Below are positions 1 to 10,397 of a stretch of 64,000 nt of DNA, one piece after another. The first letter of the stretch is position 1. Each line of letters opens with the position of its first letter. The notes under the pieces are model-generated. The model did not search any database and was not told where the DNA came from. It worked only from the letters and a program-made list of their open reading frames with translations. Source of the DNA: Stromatinia cepivora (lineage: Eukaryota > Ascomycota > Leotiomycetes > Helotiales > Sclerotiniaceae); NCBI GenBank assembly GCA_014898415.1, contig RCTD01000029.1, positions 372,001 through 436,000 on the forward strand. Direction: 5' to 3'. Made by a program: the position numbers and the translations under genes.

Positions 1-235
1 TTATCTATTCTATTCCCAGGTCCGTTTTAGATAGAACCAGACGTCAATATAATCTTACAAGAGCCTTTGTGTTTTGTTCATATTTGGATTACCTAGTGGA
101 GTATGTCAAGTGTAAGTGTTCACAACTACAATACAATACCTGATTATCCACATTGAAATCTCTCTATCAGGCTCCTCGACATATAGCCCCATCTTCCCCC
201 TCCCCCCCCTCCCCATTCCCCTTCCCCTTCCCACC

Positions 236-988
236 TCACACACCCCCATCCCACCCCCTAACCACCCTCGTCCTCCCCCTCCACCCCTCCCACCCAATAG
301 CACCCCTACTCCCCCAAGGCCACAGCACACGTGTCAACCTCCCGGTAATCAAATTAACCGCTATAGGACCATAATGATTACTATCGAGCGAATTCCTCGC
401 ATCCGCATTATTATCTCCCTCAACCCATACATGTCCCGCCTGAATATCTGCAATCGGATATGGATATGGAGAGCGCGTGTAGACGCGATCACCTTCGAGT
501 GCTATGATGCGTTTTACTACTAGGGTTTCGGGACGGTAGGGAGATCTTTGAATGGTAAAAATTAGTATCGTAATTGTAATTTAAATTTAAATTTCAGAGG
601 AGATGAAGAAAAGAAAAACAAACCGAAAAGAAACCAGCATTCCCCTCTCCAAACCCACAGTAGGATTCCTCTTATCAACTAAACATACATCCTTCGTCTG
701 ACTCTCATTATATGCACCATTTAAAAATGGATACATGGAAGCGCCCTTGATGGTGTGCAGCGCGGCGACATGTTCTTGAAAGAAGATAACGGCTGGCATC
801 CATGATACGATTATGAGACTACAGTAAGAGAATTCTTTGAGAAAGTGACGGGTGGGAGAACCTTTTTTCAGGGCGGAGAATAGACGTTGGGACATGGTTT
901 GGAGTGCATGGCGTGGATTGTATGTGTAAGGCTGAAGTGAGGGCGGGAAAATATATTTGTGACACTCAGCCTTGTGAAGGGTAGGCAT
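236..988 (-). CDS. IMP2: Mitochondrial inner membrane protease subunit 2 (S26 signal peptidase)
   Basis: Two exons: 988..624 and 545..236, joined over a 78-bp intron with a GTTTGT donor and a CAAAG acceptor; 224 aa. The S26 family cleaves sorting peptides of proteins delivered to the mitochondrial intermembrane space, and Imp2 works as a complex with Imp1. Visible signatures are GASMYP, with the nucleophilic Ser, in exon 1 and VVKRIIALEGD, with the general-base Lys, at the start of exon 2, followed by the family's HVWVEGDN and NSLDSNHYGP blocks. A hydrophobic segment (SLIIVSWMPAVIFF) precedes the catalytic Ser, as expected for a membrane anchor. A second in-frame ATG at 895 would give 193 aa, closer to the usual family length, so the start is uncertain. 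The C-terminal tail is Gly/Arg/Trp-rich because it runs through a C-rich plus-strand tract. Confidence 0.9.
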
Positions 989-1542
989 TGACTGGTCGTA
1001 TAATGGCCCGAGCGTTTACTAGGTATTGTGAGGCTACCAGGCACGTTTAGTTGTAAACATCTTTATCAATTGGCTTTTGCATATAAGCATTCATGAGATA
1101 TTTTATGAAATCATGACGATGTGGTATCAAAGAAAATGCACCGCTTTCCGCGATCCCGTCCCTTCCCAATCCCAGCCCATTCTCACCAAGACAAACTCCT
1201 CAAAACCCCCAAACATTTAGCCATGCCAATCCCTCAAGATACAATGACCTTCGCCTGCAAAACAAAATCATATCCATATCCATAATTACCCTACCAATAT
1301 CCCATCCATCCAAACGCCATGGATCCAGTCAAACTTCACCCAATCCGCCATATGTGATACATTTAGAAACCAATAAATACTGATCCTTTCTATCCAAAGG
1401 TTCGTTCTGTGCATTCGGCTCGGAATCGAGAAAACATACAATTACACCTTCCCAAGTAGATACCCTTGCTCAACCCGGTATACCAACAAAACCCGCAAAC
1501 CCATGGAAATACGCTCTGCCACTATAGGCGATGATATTGTAG
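989..1542. other. Intergenic: IMP2 promoter and 3' side of the telobox gene
   Basis: About 550 bp between two minus-strand genes. I see no conserved reading frame or RNA gene. It should hold the IMP2 promoter and the 3' untranslated region of the upstream telobox gene. Confidence 0.6.
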
Positions 1543-4489
1543 TTAGAATGCACCATACCCAGTTTCGGTATATGGATCATAATTTGGCCATGTAGTCTTC
1601 ACCCTTTTGATCAAATTTACATTTAGTTTAACCCCTTCGAAGTTTCGCGGAAGTTTTTGACCAGCCCTGTATTGATTTGAATGTTAGTACCTGTGATGTG
1701 CATATTCGGAGGTAGGGCTAGGGCTAGGTTTAGGGTTAGGGTTAATCCCACTTACAACAACATAGAAACCTTAATATTCCTTGCCTTATCCTTCAAACCA
1801 ACCTGGCTAATGTTTGCACGTTCAAACTCACCACGTCTTTCAATCTCTGCCCACAGTGGTCCAATTCCACTGATGTAATCAATGAGAAGCTGGGTATCAC
1901 CATCAGACCATTCTGTACGAGTTTGTACTTTATTGAAGCCAGTCTTGGCTGCTTGTGCTCTTGCATTAGCACGAGCAGTGGCTTGGGTGAATGCAAATGA
2001 AGTGTCGTCTGGATATTCATCCGCAGGTAGTTGCAGGCTACCCTCATCATCGTCTTGGTTTGCCCCCGAAGGTCCTCTTGATCGACCTGGTGACATGCGT
2101 CGGACTTGGTATGATCGAGATTGCTCTCTTCTGCGTTGGTCTTGTCGTACCAAGGCAAATTGATTTTGCACCTCATCGACATCGCCATCGATGACAAGTG
2201 GTGAGTAGACTTCTCGAGACCTATTTCCACCACGTGAATTTCGTGCTCGAGAACTTTCACCTGCCTCGGTACGCGCTCGTTTGGTAGGGCGGGCTGTAGG
2301 TTTAGATAATCTCTGATGGTTTTGAAAGCCTTGATCCGAGCTATAATCCTCGTCTTCCGGCTCGACCGCTGGAGATGAGGAAGCTTTGCGTTTGTTGTTT
2401 CTTGGCGGGTGGACTTCCTCATCATTTGTTCGAACTGCTGGCGGTGCGGAAGCTTTGCGCTTGTTATTTCTTGGTTGACGGAGTTCCTCATCATCTGCCT
2501 GAACCCTGCGCGTACGAGCTGTAGGTTCAGGTGCTCTCTGATCGGTTTGAAAGCCTTGATCTGAGCTATCGGCTTCATCGTCTGGAGGAAGGGGACTTTT
2601 GCGCTTGTTGTTTCTTGGCTGAGAGTCTATCAGAAACCCTTGGCTATCCTCATTCCACTCCACTCTTTCGCCATTGGGATGCTTTCTATACATTGCGCGC
2701 TTTGAAGTATCTGTTGTCGACGGAGCACCTCGGGATCCTTGGTGTTGGTCAGGACGTCGGTTCTCTTTATTCTGTGAACTTGTGAATTTCTTGAAATTCC
2801 TTGTGATTTCAGAGTCCTCCCGTTGTGCCTCTAATCCTACCCGTGATGGACCACGGATGGTAGGCCTAGCATTTGTGCTAGAGTCAGGTCTAGAGGAGCC
2901 TCCCCCATCACCTTGATTTCTGAATTTCATAAGTCTCGATATAGCCTTTAGGTCGGTATGAGGTCTAAAAGATTATTAGTGGGGAATCCTTCTTTCAGCT
3001 GTTTGAATGGAATGATAAATTGATAAGGAATTCTTACTCTTTCCTTGGTTTTCGTGGAGGTGGCGGGGAGGCCTTGTTTTTCGATATTGAACTATCATCA
3101 CGATCCACAACATCCTGTTTGTAGTCTACATTAATAGAAGGTTCGCCATCGGATGCAAGATCCTTAACAAGATCTTCAAGTGGCTCCATCACGTTCTCGA
3201 TACCGCCTCGGCTGTCTACAATCTTCTCGACCTCTGCCAAACGGTCTTGGCTATATCCGATAAGATTATTGAAAAACTCAGACCTGGGGAACAATACTTC
3301 CAATCTGCCAAAGTCGATGTATTCACCTGGGCCTGTAGCCTGATCTGCAGGCATGAACGTATCACGGATGAGATCTATCCTCTCGTCGGTTCTCTTAATT
3401 TGCCCTTCCAGACCAATAACCTTGAAATCGACACCACAAATTTCTTCCCCATCTGCGCTATCGAGAAAATACGATCTTAGAACATGATCTGGATCGAACC
3501 CCGGGTCCGTTTCTAGCTGATGTGAGGCAGTTATAAACAGCTGAGTTCGTATGTCTAAAACCATGTCGAAAGTTTTGTTGATTAGTTTGCTGTTTTCGGA
3601 ATCCTCGTCCAAAGGCTCAGCAAACTCAGATACAAATGGGCGAGGGAACGTTTTATCTAAAGACTGAAGGAATACCTTCAATTCTTCTTCAGGAGCTTGA
3701 ACATCTTTGCGCAGTTGATTAACTTGGCCTATCAAAGTTGCAAGATTTGCCGATTGAAGAATCGCAGTAACAGGAATAGCTTTATCTCCGAGGCCTTCTG
3801 AGCCATGATCCATAGAATCTATTGATTCAGATAGCTTTTTCTTTACGATGTCAACCTCAATGAACTGTTCTCCTCCATATGGCTCTTTATTAACTTCCAA
3901 AGTATCAAAAAATGTTTTCAAAGATCTGAGATGGCGGCCCATTTCCTTTGGACGAACGTCTTTTTTCGTGGATTTGTTGATAATCTTACAAGCTGTATCA
4001 TAAAGCTCCGGAAGGGTCTCGATAGCTGATATGGAGTCGATGGCTTGCATAATCCGTACGGTATGTGATGTGTTGAGCGTTTCACCTGACAAATTGCTGC
4101 GATCACCATTCTCTAAATCATATCCTTGAAAATCTGCGACCTTGGTTGCTTCAGGATCCTCCTCATCTTCGTCTTCTTCTTCATCCTCTTCGGGTGACAC
4201 TTCGCTATCTTCTGCAAGTATTGACAAGTCTAAACTTTGTGAGGAATAATTAACAAATGCAATGCAAAGAACGCTAACCTGATTTGCGAGCAACTCTGCG
4301 AGCACTTTTGGAATTTCTCTGCTCATTCTTACTACCCGCACTCTCAACACTCTCTTCATTATTCCGAGGCTCATCCAAATCTACACTTTGGTTACGAGTT
4401 GATCGAGTCACTCTTCGAATAGGACTTTCGCGTTTGGGTGGTGAAGAGGGGATATCTTGCGACGCCGACCGCGCAGATGATCGAGCCAT
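1543..4489 (-). CDS. Telobox Myb protein (TRF/Tbf1/Taz1-like telomere-repeat binder)
   Basis: Four exons: 4489..4279, 4229..3038, 2964..1756 and 1666..1543; 911 aa. Proteins of this class bind TTAGGG repeats at telomeres and, in yeasts, some promoters. The Myb/telobox helix bundle is near residues 818-870: Trp at about 820 and 839, then the diagnostic VGLKDKARN (about 856-864; vertebrate TRFs have VDLKDKWRN). The last exon continues with AGQKLPRNFEGV, which fits the downstream arm of this family. Exon 2 has an acidic stretch and a helical region (about residues 130-430) that may be a TRFH-like dimerisation domain; this is inference. The linker in exon 3 is disordered, with three PRNNKRK-type repeats. 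The exon 2/3 acceptor could be CTTTTAG (used here) or TTCAG 51 nt further on; both keep frame. Whether it is the Taz1 or the Tbf1 ortholog cannot be settled here. Confidence 0.8.
1713..1745 (+). repeat. Interstitial telomere-like repeat inside the last intron of the telobox gene
   Basis: Tandem TAGGGC/TAGGTT/TAGGGT hexamers ending in two canonical TTAGGG-type units. The block lies in the 89-bp intron 1755..1667 (donor GTAAGT at 1755, branch site TACTAAC, acceptor ATACAG). The transcript strand therefore reads CCCTAA-type repeats. It occupies more than a third of the intron. Confidence 0.9.
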
Positions 4490-5730
4490 CTCAAATATCC
4501 TGATGCGACGATCAAATTATGAGTCGTACCCCAATATGTTTCGCACAGTAGATTTGGTATGTTATCGTGAATCTTTTGATGTTGTTTGATAATGTAGGTG
4601 AGTGGAGTTTATATTGTTGTGCTGTGGATGGATTTGACGCGCTTTGTTTTGTGTTACTAGGTGGAGATTGTGGGTGAAGTTGTAAATGGAAGTGGGGGCA
4701 CGACTTGAGACCTGATGCTTGAGGCTATAAATCACGCGGTCACGTGTGGGCTCTGTACTTTATTCTCTCCCAATCAGAAAACAACTTGAAAAATGGTAGG
4801 CATGTTGAAGTAGGTACATAATCGATAAGTATCCGTGGTTTGAAAAGTACCATTTCAACCAAATTCTGCTGGTACCAATCAATTCGCTAACCCTCTGCCA
4901 ATGTAGGAACCTCTTCGTTGTCTTTTTGGTCAAATCGAAGAACCGGTCTAGATGCGTAAGTACCTACTACCTAGCTTCTCACCTCTAGCTACTTGACCGA
5001 GGTGATTATCCGGATGAAAATCCGAATATCTACTAGCTAGATAGTAAGATCTTATAATAAATCAACCAGAGAATCTTTTTTTTTTCAATCCTCATAAGAT
5101 CTTACAATAATAATATACACTCCGTGATGTAATTCAACTATCGATAAGTGTTCATATTCAGGGGTTTTTAAATCCTCTCCTATCTGAACCGTGAGAATCC
5201 CCCGATCCCCCAAAAACGTACCCCTTGTTCTTCCAGAAACCGCTAAAATGTAAGAAAATGTTAGAAAATGAATATCTATTAATAAATAAGTTACTGGTGC
5301 AGTTGTGCAGCCAATCAGAATTGAAGCTAACCATAAGAGATAAGCCACAAGGTGGAAAGTGGATCTCTTTTCCTCCCTCTTTCGGTGGTGCTTCTAACAA
5401 ATAATCTGTTATAATCATTATTCATTATTGTGGTACGGGGTGCGGTGCCTTCACAAAACCATTTGAAACCTTTTTCTTCTAATACACCTTTTATCCTCCA
5501 CAGCACAGCTATCTGCGAATCCAAACAAGGTACGTTTTATTCAATTTTATAAAAGTACTTGATAGCTTCTTACATTCAAAATCTACTAGACACGTCATTG
5601 GAACTCATCCCGATACAATTACCCATTGAACGCCTCACAACCAACAATCCCTATTCCCCTGATCATACTTCTTCTCCTCAAATACACTTCCATCACATCT
5701 GCCAAGTTCAATTGAAAGATATAATCCAAC
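4490..5730. promoter_or_regulatory. Divergent promoter region, telobox gene / GDT1
   Basis: 1.2 kb between divergent starts. It holds the upstream regions of both genes. At 4793 an ATG is followed by intron-like GTAGGC...CTAACC...TGTAG and a 48-nt exon-like stretch (4906-4953) ending at a GTAAGT donor. This may be a small spliced transcript, but no recognisable peptide results. A likely 5' UTR donor (GTACGT) lies at about 5530 before GDT1. Confidence 0.45.
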
Positions 5731-7522
5731 ATGAGATTCCGGAGGAAGCAATCCCCATTACTTTTACTTTTATTACCATCATTGGCTTTGGCTCTATCTC
5801 CTGCAGCACAAGACAACATACAATCCGCCCTTTCGAAAGATACTGATGCGCCAACTGGAAAGATAGATAAAAATGTTGATTCTGGATACGATTCATCATC
5901 AGCTGTTACAGGTCTTACCGATAATAAAGCAAAATATGATGTTGGTACGAAAGATGCGCCAGTCGATGGAAAAGATGGAAAACCACATGCTGGCCCATTC
6001 GTAGACACCACCAAAAAGGACTCTAAGAAGGATGCTACAACAGGTGAAAAAACGGATACCAAGGATTCTAAAGATTCTAAGAACTCCAAGTCCAAGCTTG
6101 AGGATGGAGAATTGGTTGTGCCACCTACAACCAAGACTTCCACAGAGAAGAAGGAAAAAATGGTTGATGATGATGGCAACGAAATTCCCCAGAGCATTGA
6201 CGGCGTTATGAACGATCCAAGTCGAGAATTACCTAAACATGGCACAACAGGTACTGAAGGAGGTGTGAGTGAGAAAGAAAAGACACGAAAGGGTCAAGAA
6301 AGCCAAACGGGAGAGAAGGTGGAAAAGAAGCCAGCATCACCTAAAGAGGCACCTCCAATACCTCATGATACCGAACAAAAGTTACAAGGTGTCAGCAAAG
6401 ATTCGCAGAAGAAGGATTCGACTAAGAAAAACACTGGTGACAAGGAGACTGGTACCACTGACAATCTCGCTGGATTGGATAAACCTACAGATCTTCCACA
6501 TAAGCCAAACAATGATCCTCATCCAATTCCTAATTCTGCCAACAAGGATCACCTAGATGTTACCAAATCCGATTCGAAGGCCATTCCAAAGCTTGAATTG
6601 GAAGGAGAGGGCAATGAGGGTCTCATTCAACCTTTACATTCATTTCTTCTTTCACTCACAATGATTTTGTTCTCTGAAATCGGAGACAAAACATTTTTGA
6701 TCGCAGCATTGATGGCTATGAAGCATGACAGACTCCTCGTATTTTCTGCCGCATTTTCTGCATTAATAGCTATGACAATTCTATCCGCAGTATTAGGTCA
6801 TGCAGTTCCTACCTTAATTCCAAAAAGATTCACGAATTTCCTAGCCGCAGGATTATTCTTGATCTTCGGAGGACGTTTATTAAAAGAAGGTTTAGCCATG
6901 AGTCCAGATGAAGGTGTAACGGAAGAAATGAAGGAAGTAGAAATGGAACTTGAGGAAAAGGAACATTTGGCAAAACAACAAGGAAGACGTCGATCATCAG
7001 TTTCTCCATATGCTCTCGAAATGGGTCTTGGTGGAGGAACACGAACCAGCACAAGAAAATCTAGATCAGGATCCCGTTTACCATCTCCACCACGAAGTCC
7101 TTCGACTTCATCAGATCGATCTCCTTCTCCTAAGAGATCAGCATTTCAAAGTGCCGCAGGTGGTTTGAATAATCTTCTTTCTCTACTATTAAGTCCAGCT
7201 TGGGTTCAAACATTCGTCATGACTTTTCTAGGTGAATGGGGAGATCGAAGTCAAATTGCTACGATTGCTATGGCTGCTGGTCAAGATTATTGGTGGGTAA
7301 CAGGTGGTGCGGTTAGTGGTCATGCTGTATGTACTGGAGTGGCTGTTATTGGAGGAAGAGCCATTGCTGGAAAAGTCAGCTTGAGAGTTGGTAAGTTCTT
7401 CTTCATTCAATACTATTCTGAACGTCTAAAAGCTAACCAAATTCATAGTAACATTAGGAGGAGCAATCGCCTTTTTAGTCTTCGGCATTATTTATCTCGT
7501 CGAAGCTTTATACTATGCTTAA
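5731..7522 (+). CDS. GDT1: Gdt1/TMEM165-type (UPF0016) Golgi Mn2+/Ca2+ transporter
   Basis: Two exons, 5731..7390 and 7449..7522, over a 58-bp intron with a GCTAACC branch site; 577 aa. The family moves Mn2+/Ca2+ into the Golgi lumen, supporting glycosylation and Ca2+ balance. It has the two family signatures E-x-G-D-[KR]-[TS]: EIGDKT at residue about 316 and EWGDRS at about 502, each in a three-helix membrane block. The second exon supplies the last helix, VTLGGAIAFLVFGIIYL. An N-terminal signal peptide (MRFRRKQSP then a Leu/Ala core) leads into about 270 residues of Lys/Asp/Ser/Thr-rich low complexity, probably lumenal. A Glu-rich and Ser/Arg-rich loop separates the two membrane blocks. The long N-terminal region is much larger than in yeast Gdt1. 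Confidence 0.93.
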
Positions 7523-8571
7523 GCTTGGCTTAGCTTCGTAGCTTGTTAGAGGAAACGCATTGTTTCGTTCATAGTAAAGGTCCTTTAGTTCGAATTACAT
7601 GTAATATCAATACAATTCTTTTCCGCCTTGCATTCTTGTCCAAAACACTTTTTTTTGCGAATGCGTTCCTTTAAAAGCCTGGGTATGGGATGAGGGCGAG
7701 ATGTACTTTTCTTTTGTAAGAGGTAGCTTGGGTTTTGGGATAAGATATGGTGTGGATTCGTCAAATGGGGAAGGGGAATGGGGAGATGCATGCTTACAAT
7801 ACTACTTTCTTTCTTGTTTTCTTTTTACTTTGTTACTAATAATATATGAGGAATGGGTGGGGAATTGGGTGGATGGATGGATGATTGGCTGGGGAATGTG
7901 TGTATGGATGGGTATGAGGGTATAAGGGATGGTTGGGATATGTAGATGAGATGAGATGAGGGGATGAATATGAGATGAGATGAGTGGAAGGGAAAGAAAG
8001 GAAAGGAAAGGACTTCTTTGTTCATTATACTGTATACTCTGGGTTAGTGATGGTATGGATTGGATTGGGATGCAATGGATGGATGGATGAGAATAGATGA
8101 TATGAGTTCTGGTAGGAGGTGAGGGAAAGGGGTGCGGGAAAGTGGTGTGGGAAGAGAGATGATTATAGACGGATGGATGGGTGGATGAGAGACTGAACTG
8201 AACTGAATAGGAGAGATGGGGAAATAAACAAACGGACAGATAGACAAATGGGCGGAGAGAGAGAAGGAAAGAAAGATGGATGGATGGATGGAAAGAAGTG
8301 GATGCAATGTATTACAATGCAATGTAATGTAATGATATGAAGTGATATAAAGTCATACATATCCATATATCTATCTATAATACTGCCCTGGGATTGACGC
8401 ATAGTATTAGGTATGGGTGAGCCATCATTCAATTCTATCTTATATTCATATCTCTCTTTTTCATTCTAGATCATCTCATCTCATTTCAACCGTTGAAAGA
8501 AAGGAACTAGGTACCTAGGTATTTATTTCGATATTTACTTCAATATATGTTTTGAGGATTTACTTTCACTT
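7523..8571. other. Convergent intergenic region, low complexity
   Basis: About 1 kb between the 3' ends of GDT1 and the Sos7-like gene. It is filled with GGATGG/GATGA-type imperfect microsatellites on the plus strand (about 7860-8300). No gene is supportable; the long open frames here come from the biased composition. Confidence 0.6.
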
Positions 8572-8862
8572 CTATACAATAGGTACCTCCCTAGGTGGGT
8601 AAGGTAAATAAACATCCAAAGGGTGGACTAACAAAATATGGTGATCTTGCCAATATCCTGCTTGATTTGTAACTTGTAGGTTGTGAAAAGGATATCTATC
8701 TCCAGACTTAAACCCAATCCAAACGCAACTCCTAGGTAAACTAACTATAAATTCTGGAACCGCAACTCCTTCTCCTTTCTCGTTTCCGATATACCAAAAT
8801 CTCCATACATAAACTCCATTCCGTACAAAACTCCAAATACAAATTCCCAACCAATGAATGAT
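8572..8862 (-). other. 96-codon in-frame open extension after the Sos7-like stop
   Basis: After the UAG at 8865..8863 the same minus-strand frame stays open to a UAG at 8574..8572. The predicted extension has mixed, aromatic-rich, protein-like composition (for example IHWLGICIWSFV, GDRYPFHNLQV). It has no ATG of its own near its start. It may be a readthrough extension or a chance open frame in the 3' UTR. Confidence 0.3.
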
Positions 8863-9840
8863 CTACGCATCACCCTCCACCCCCAACATTCCCCTTAATC
8901 CCCCTTCTACACCCCTCCACCAGCGTCCTCTCTCCTCCAAATCATCCCCCGTCCCACCAACCCCCTCTTCCTTCCTCCTCTTCGCCTCTCTCGCTGCTGC
9001 AACACTAATCGTCCTCTTCGCTTCCAACGGCACCAATTCCGCATTTAACCTCTCAATTTCCTTAGTTTTCCTCGGAACCTGTACTTGTAACTGTTCCAAC
9101 TGCCTATCCAAATTCCTCCTCTCCCTTTCCTTCTCTTCCACCAACTCCCTCGTTTTATCTAATCCCAATTTAAGATTCGGATGACTTATTCCCTCCCCAT
9201 CTATCCCATTTTGCTCATCTTTCAACTTTTGAATATTTTCCTCTAATCCAGATATCTTCAAAGGTAGTTCAGAAAGTTGTTTAGTTTGGAGTTGGATATG
9301 TTCATATTTTCTACATAATTCTCGACCACGTTTCTCGAGCTCTTCAACAAGTTCTGCTACTTCGACTTTTTGGGCTTTGAGTGAGGATTTGGAGATGAGT
9401 AAGGAGGCTTCTAAGTCGAGGTTTTCTTGATGTTCGACTACGAGTGGTGGATCGCCGACGATGGCTCGGATGAATTTTTCTTTGGTTACTTGTTCGAGGT
9501 AGGAGAAACGGAGTTTGGAGAAGAGTTCCTGTGGGAGGGTGTTAGTATCTGTTTATGTTTTATTTTCCGAGGGAAGAAATATTTAGGGATGTGTAAATAT
9601 ATAGATAAATGCATAAGTGAGTATTATAAGGAAAAATAGAAATACCTTATAATGCGCCAAATCAGCTTCTAAACTAGCAGGAGATGGATTTTCGAGGGGA
9701 TCAGCTGCAGATCCATTGGATGTGCGATCTCCTGGTTTCAAAGGGGCAGAAATTGGCTCGCTCAGTTTTATGATACTCAATTCGTGGGATTTTTGAAGTT
9801 TTTGGAGGGTGGTGAGGGTACTTTGGGGTGAAAGCGCCAT
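8863..9840 (-). CDS. Sos7-like kinetochore coiled-coil protein
   Basis: Two exons, 9840..9646 and 9528..8863, over a 117-bp intron (donor GTATTT, branch TACTAAC, acceptor CCCACAG); 286 aa. The join restores LAHYK|ELFSKLRFSYLEQVT, followed by KEKFIRAIVGDPP, which I recognise from memory as the conserved core of fungal Sos7, a partner of the KNL1/Spc105 outer-kinetochore scaffold (Kre28/Zwint group). The rest is a continuous Glu/Lys/Arg/Leu coiled coil up to about residue 245, then LEERGRWWRGVEGGLRGMLGV, typical of the family's end. No membrane segment or catalytic motif. The assignment rests on motif memory only. The frame continues open past the stop codon (see the separate entry). Confidence 0.7.
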
Positions 9841-10397
9841 GTTGTTAGGATGTGATGTGTTGTTTGCAGATATTATGGACTATAAATTGTGTATATCTGG
9901 AAAAATATTAATGTCGCGTGGAATATTGCAGAAACTATATCTTTGCTGATTGTATATTTGCAGCTGCAGGTTTTAGTAGAGGTTTTGGAAATTAGAGGGG
10001 TGTCTGTTGCATTTCATTGCATTGTTTACTTTGATTTATTCTGCCGGCGGTGAATATTTAATATAAATTCACACCTTCTAGTAGTTATATTTAGATTTTC
10101 TAAGCGCCAATCGCTAAGAAGTACATGATATTATCCGACTAAGGGGTCAATGCATCAAATTTCAGAAAATACGGATAGCAACCGCAAAGCTCCCAAAATC
10201 TCCATACTTCTTTATATTCACGTTTTATTCATCTCTTCCATTCACTTACATTCTAGCAACATCTGTATTTCACTATTTTATGTCTTTCAATACAGCCCTT
10301 TACCAAATATTATAAAGAATACAAATAATTCCCAATCCTCCACATCCACATATCCTATCTTCCTACAACCTCAAACAAATCATAACCCACCACAACC
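9841..10397. promoter_or_regulatory. Divergent promoter region, Sos7-like / RD-rich protein
   Basis: 557 bp between divergent start codons. It is moderately AT-rich, with pyrimidine-rich stretches just upstream of the ATG at 10398. No individual site stands out. Confidence 0.5.

Noticed and set aside
116..523. Plus-strand Pro/Ser-rich open frame over IMP2 exon 2
   Set aside because: It is the antisense of the IMP2 second exon; the minus strand carries the S26 protease motifs.
5559..6245. Open frames on both strands overlapping the start of GDT1
   Set aside because: They are out of frame with, or antisense to, the signal peptide and the charged region of GDT1 and show no family features.
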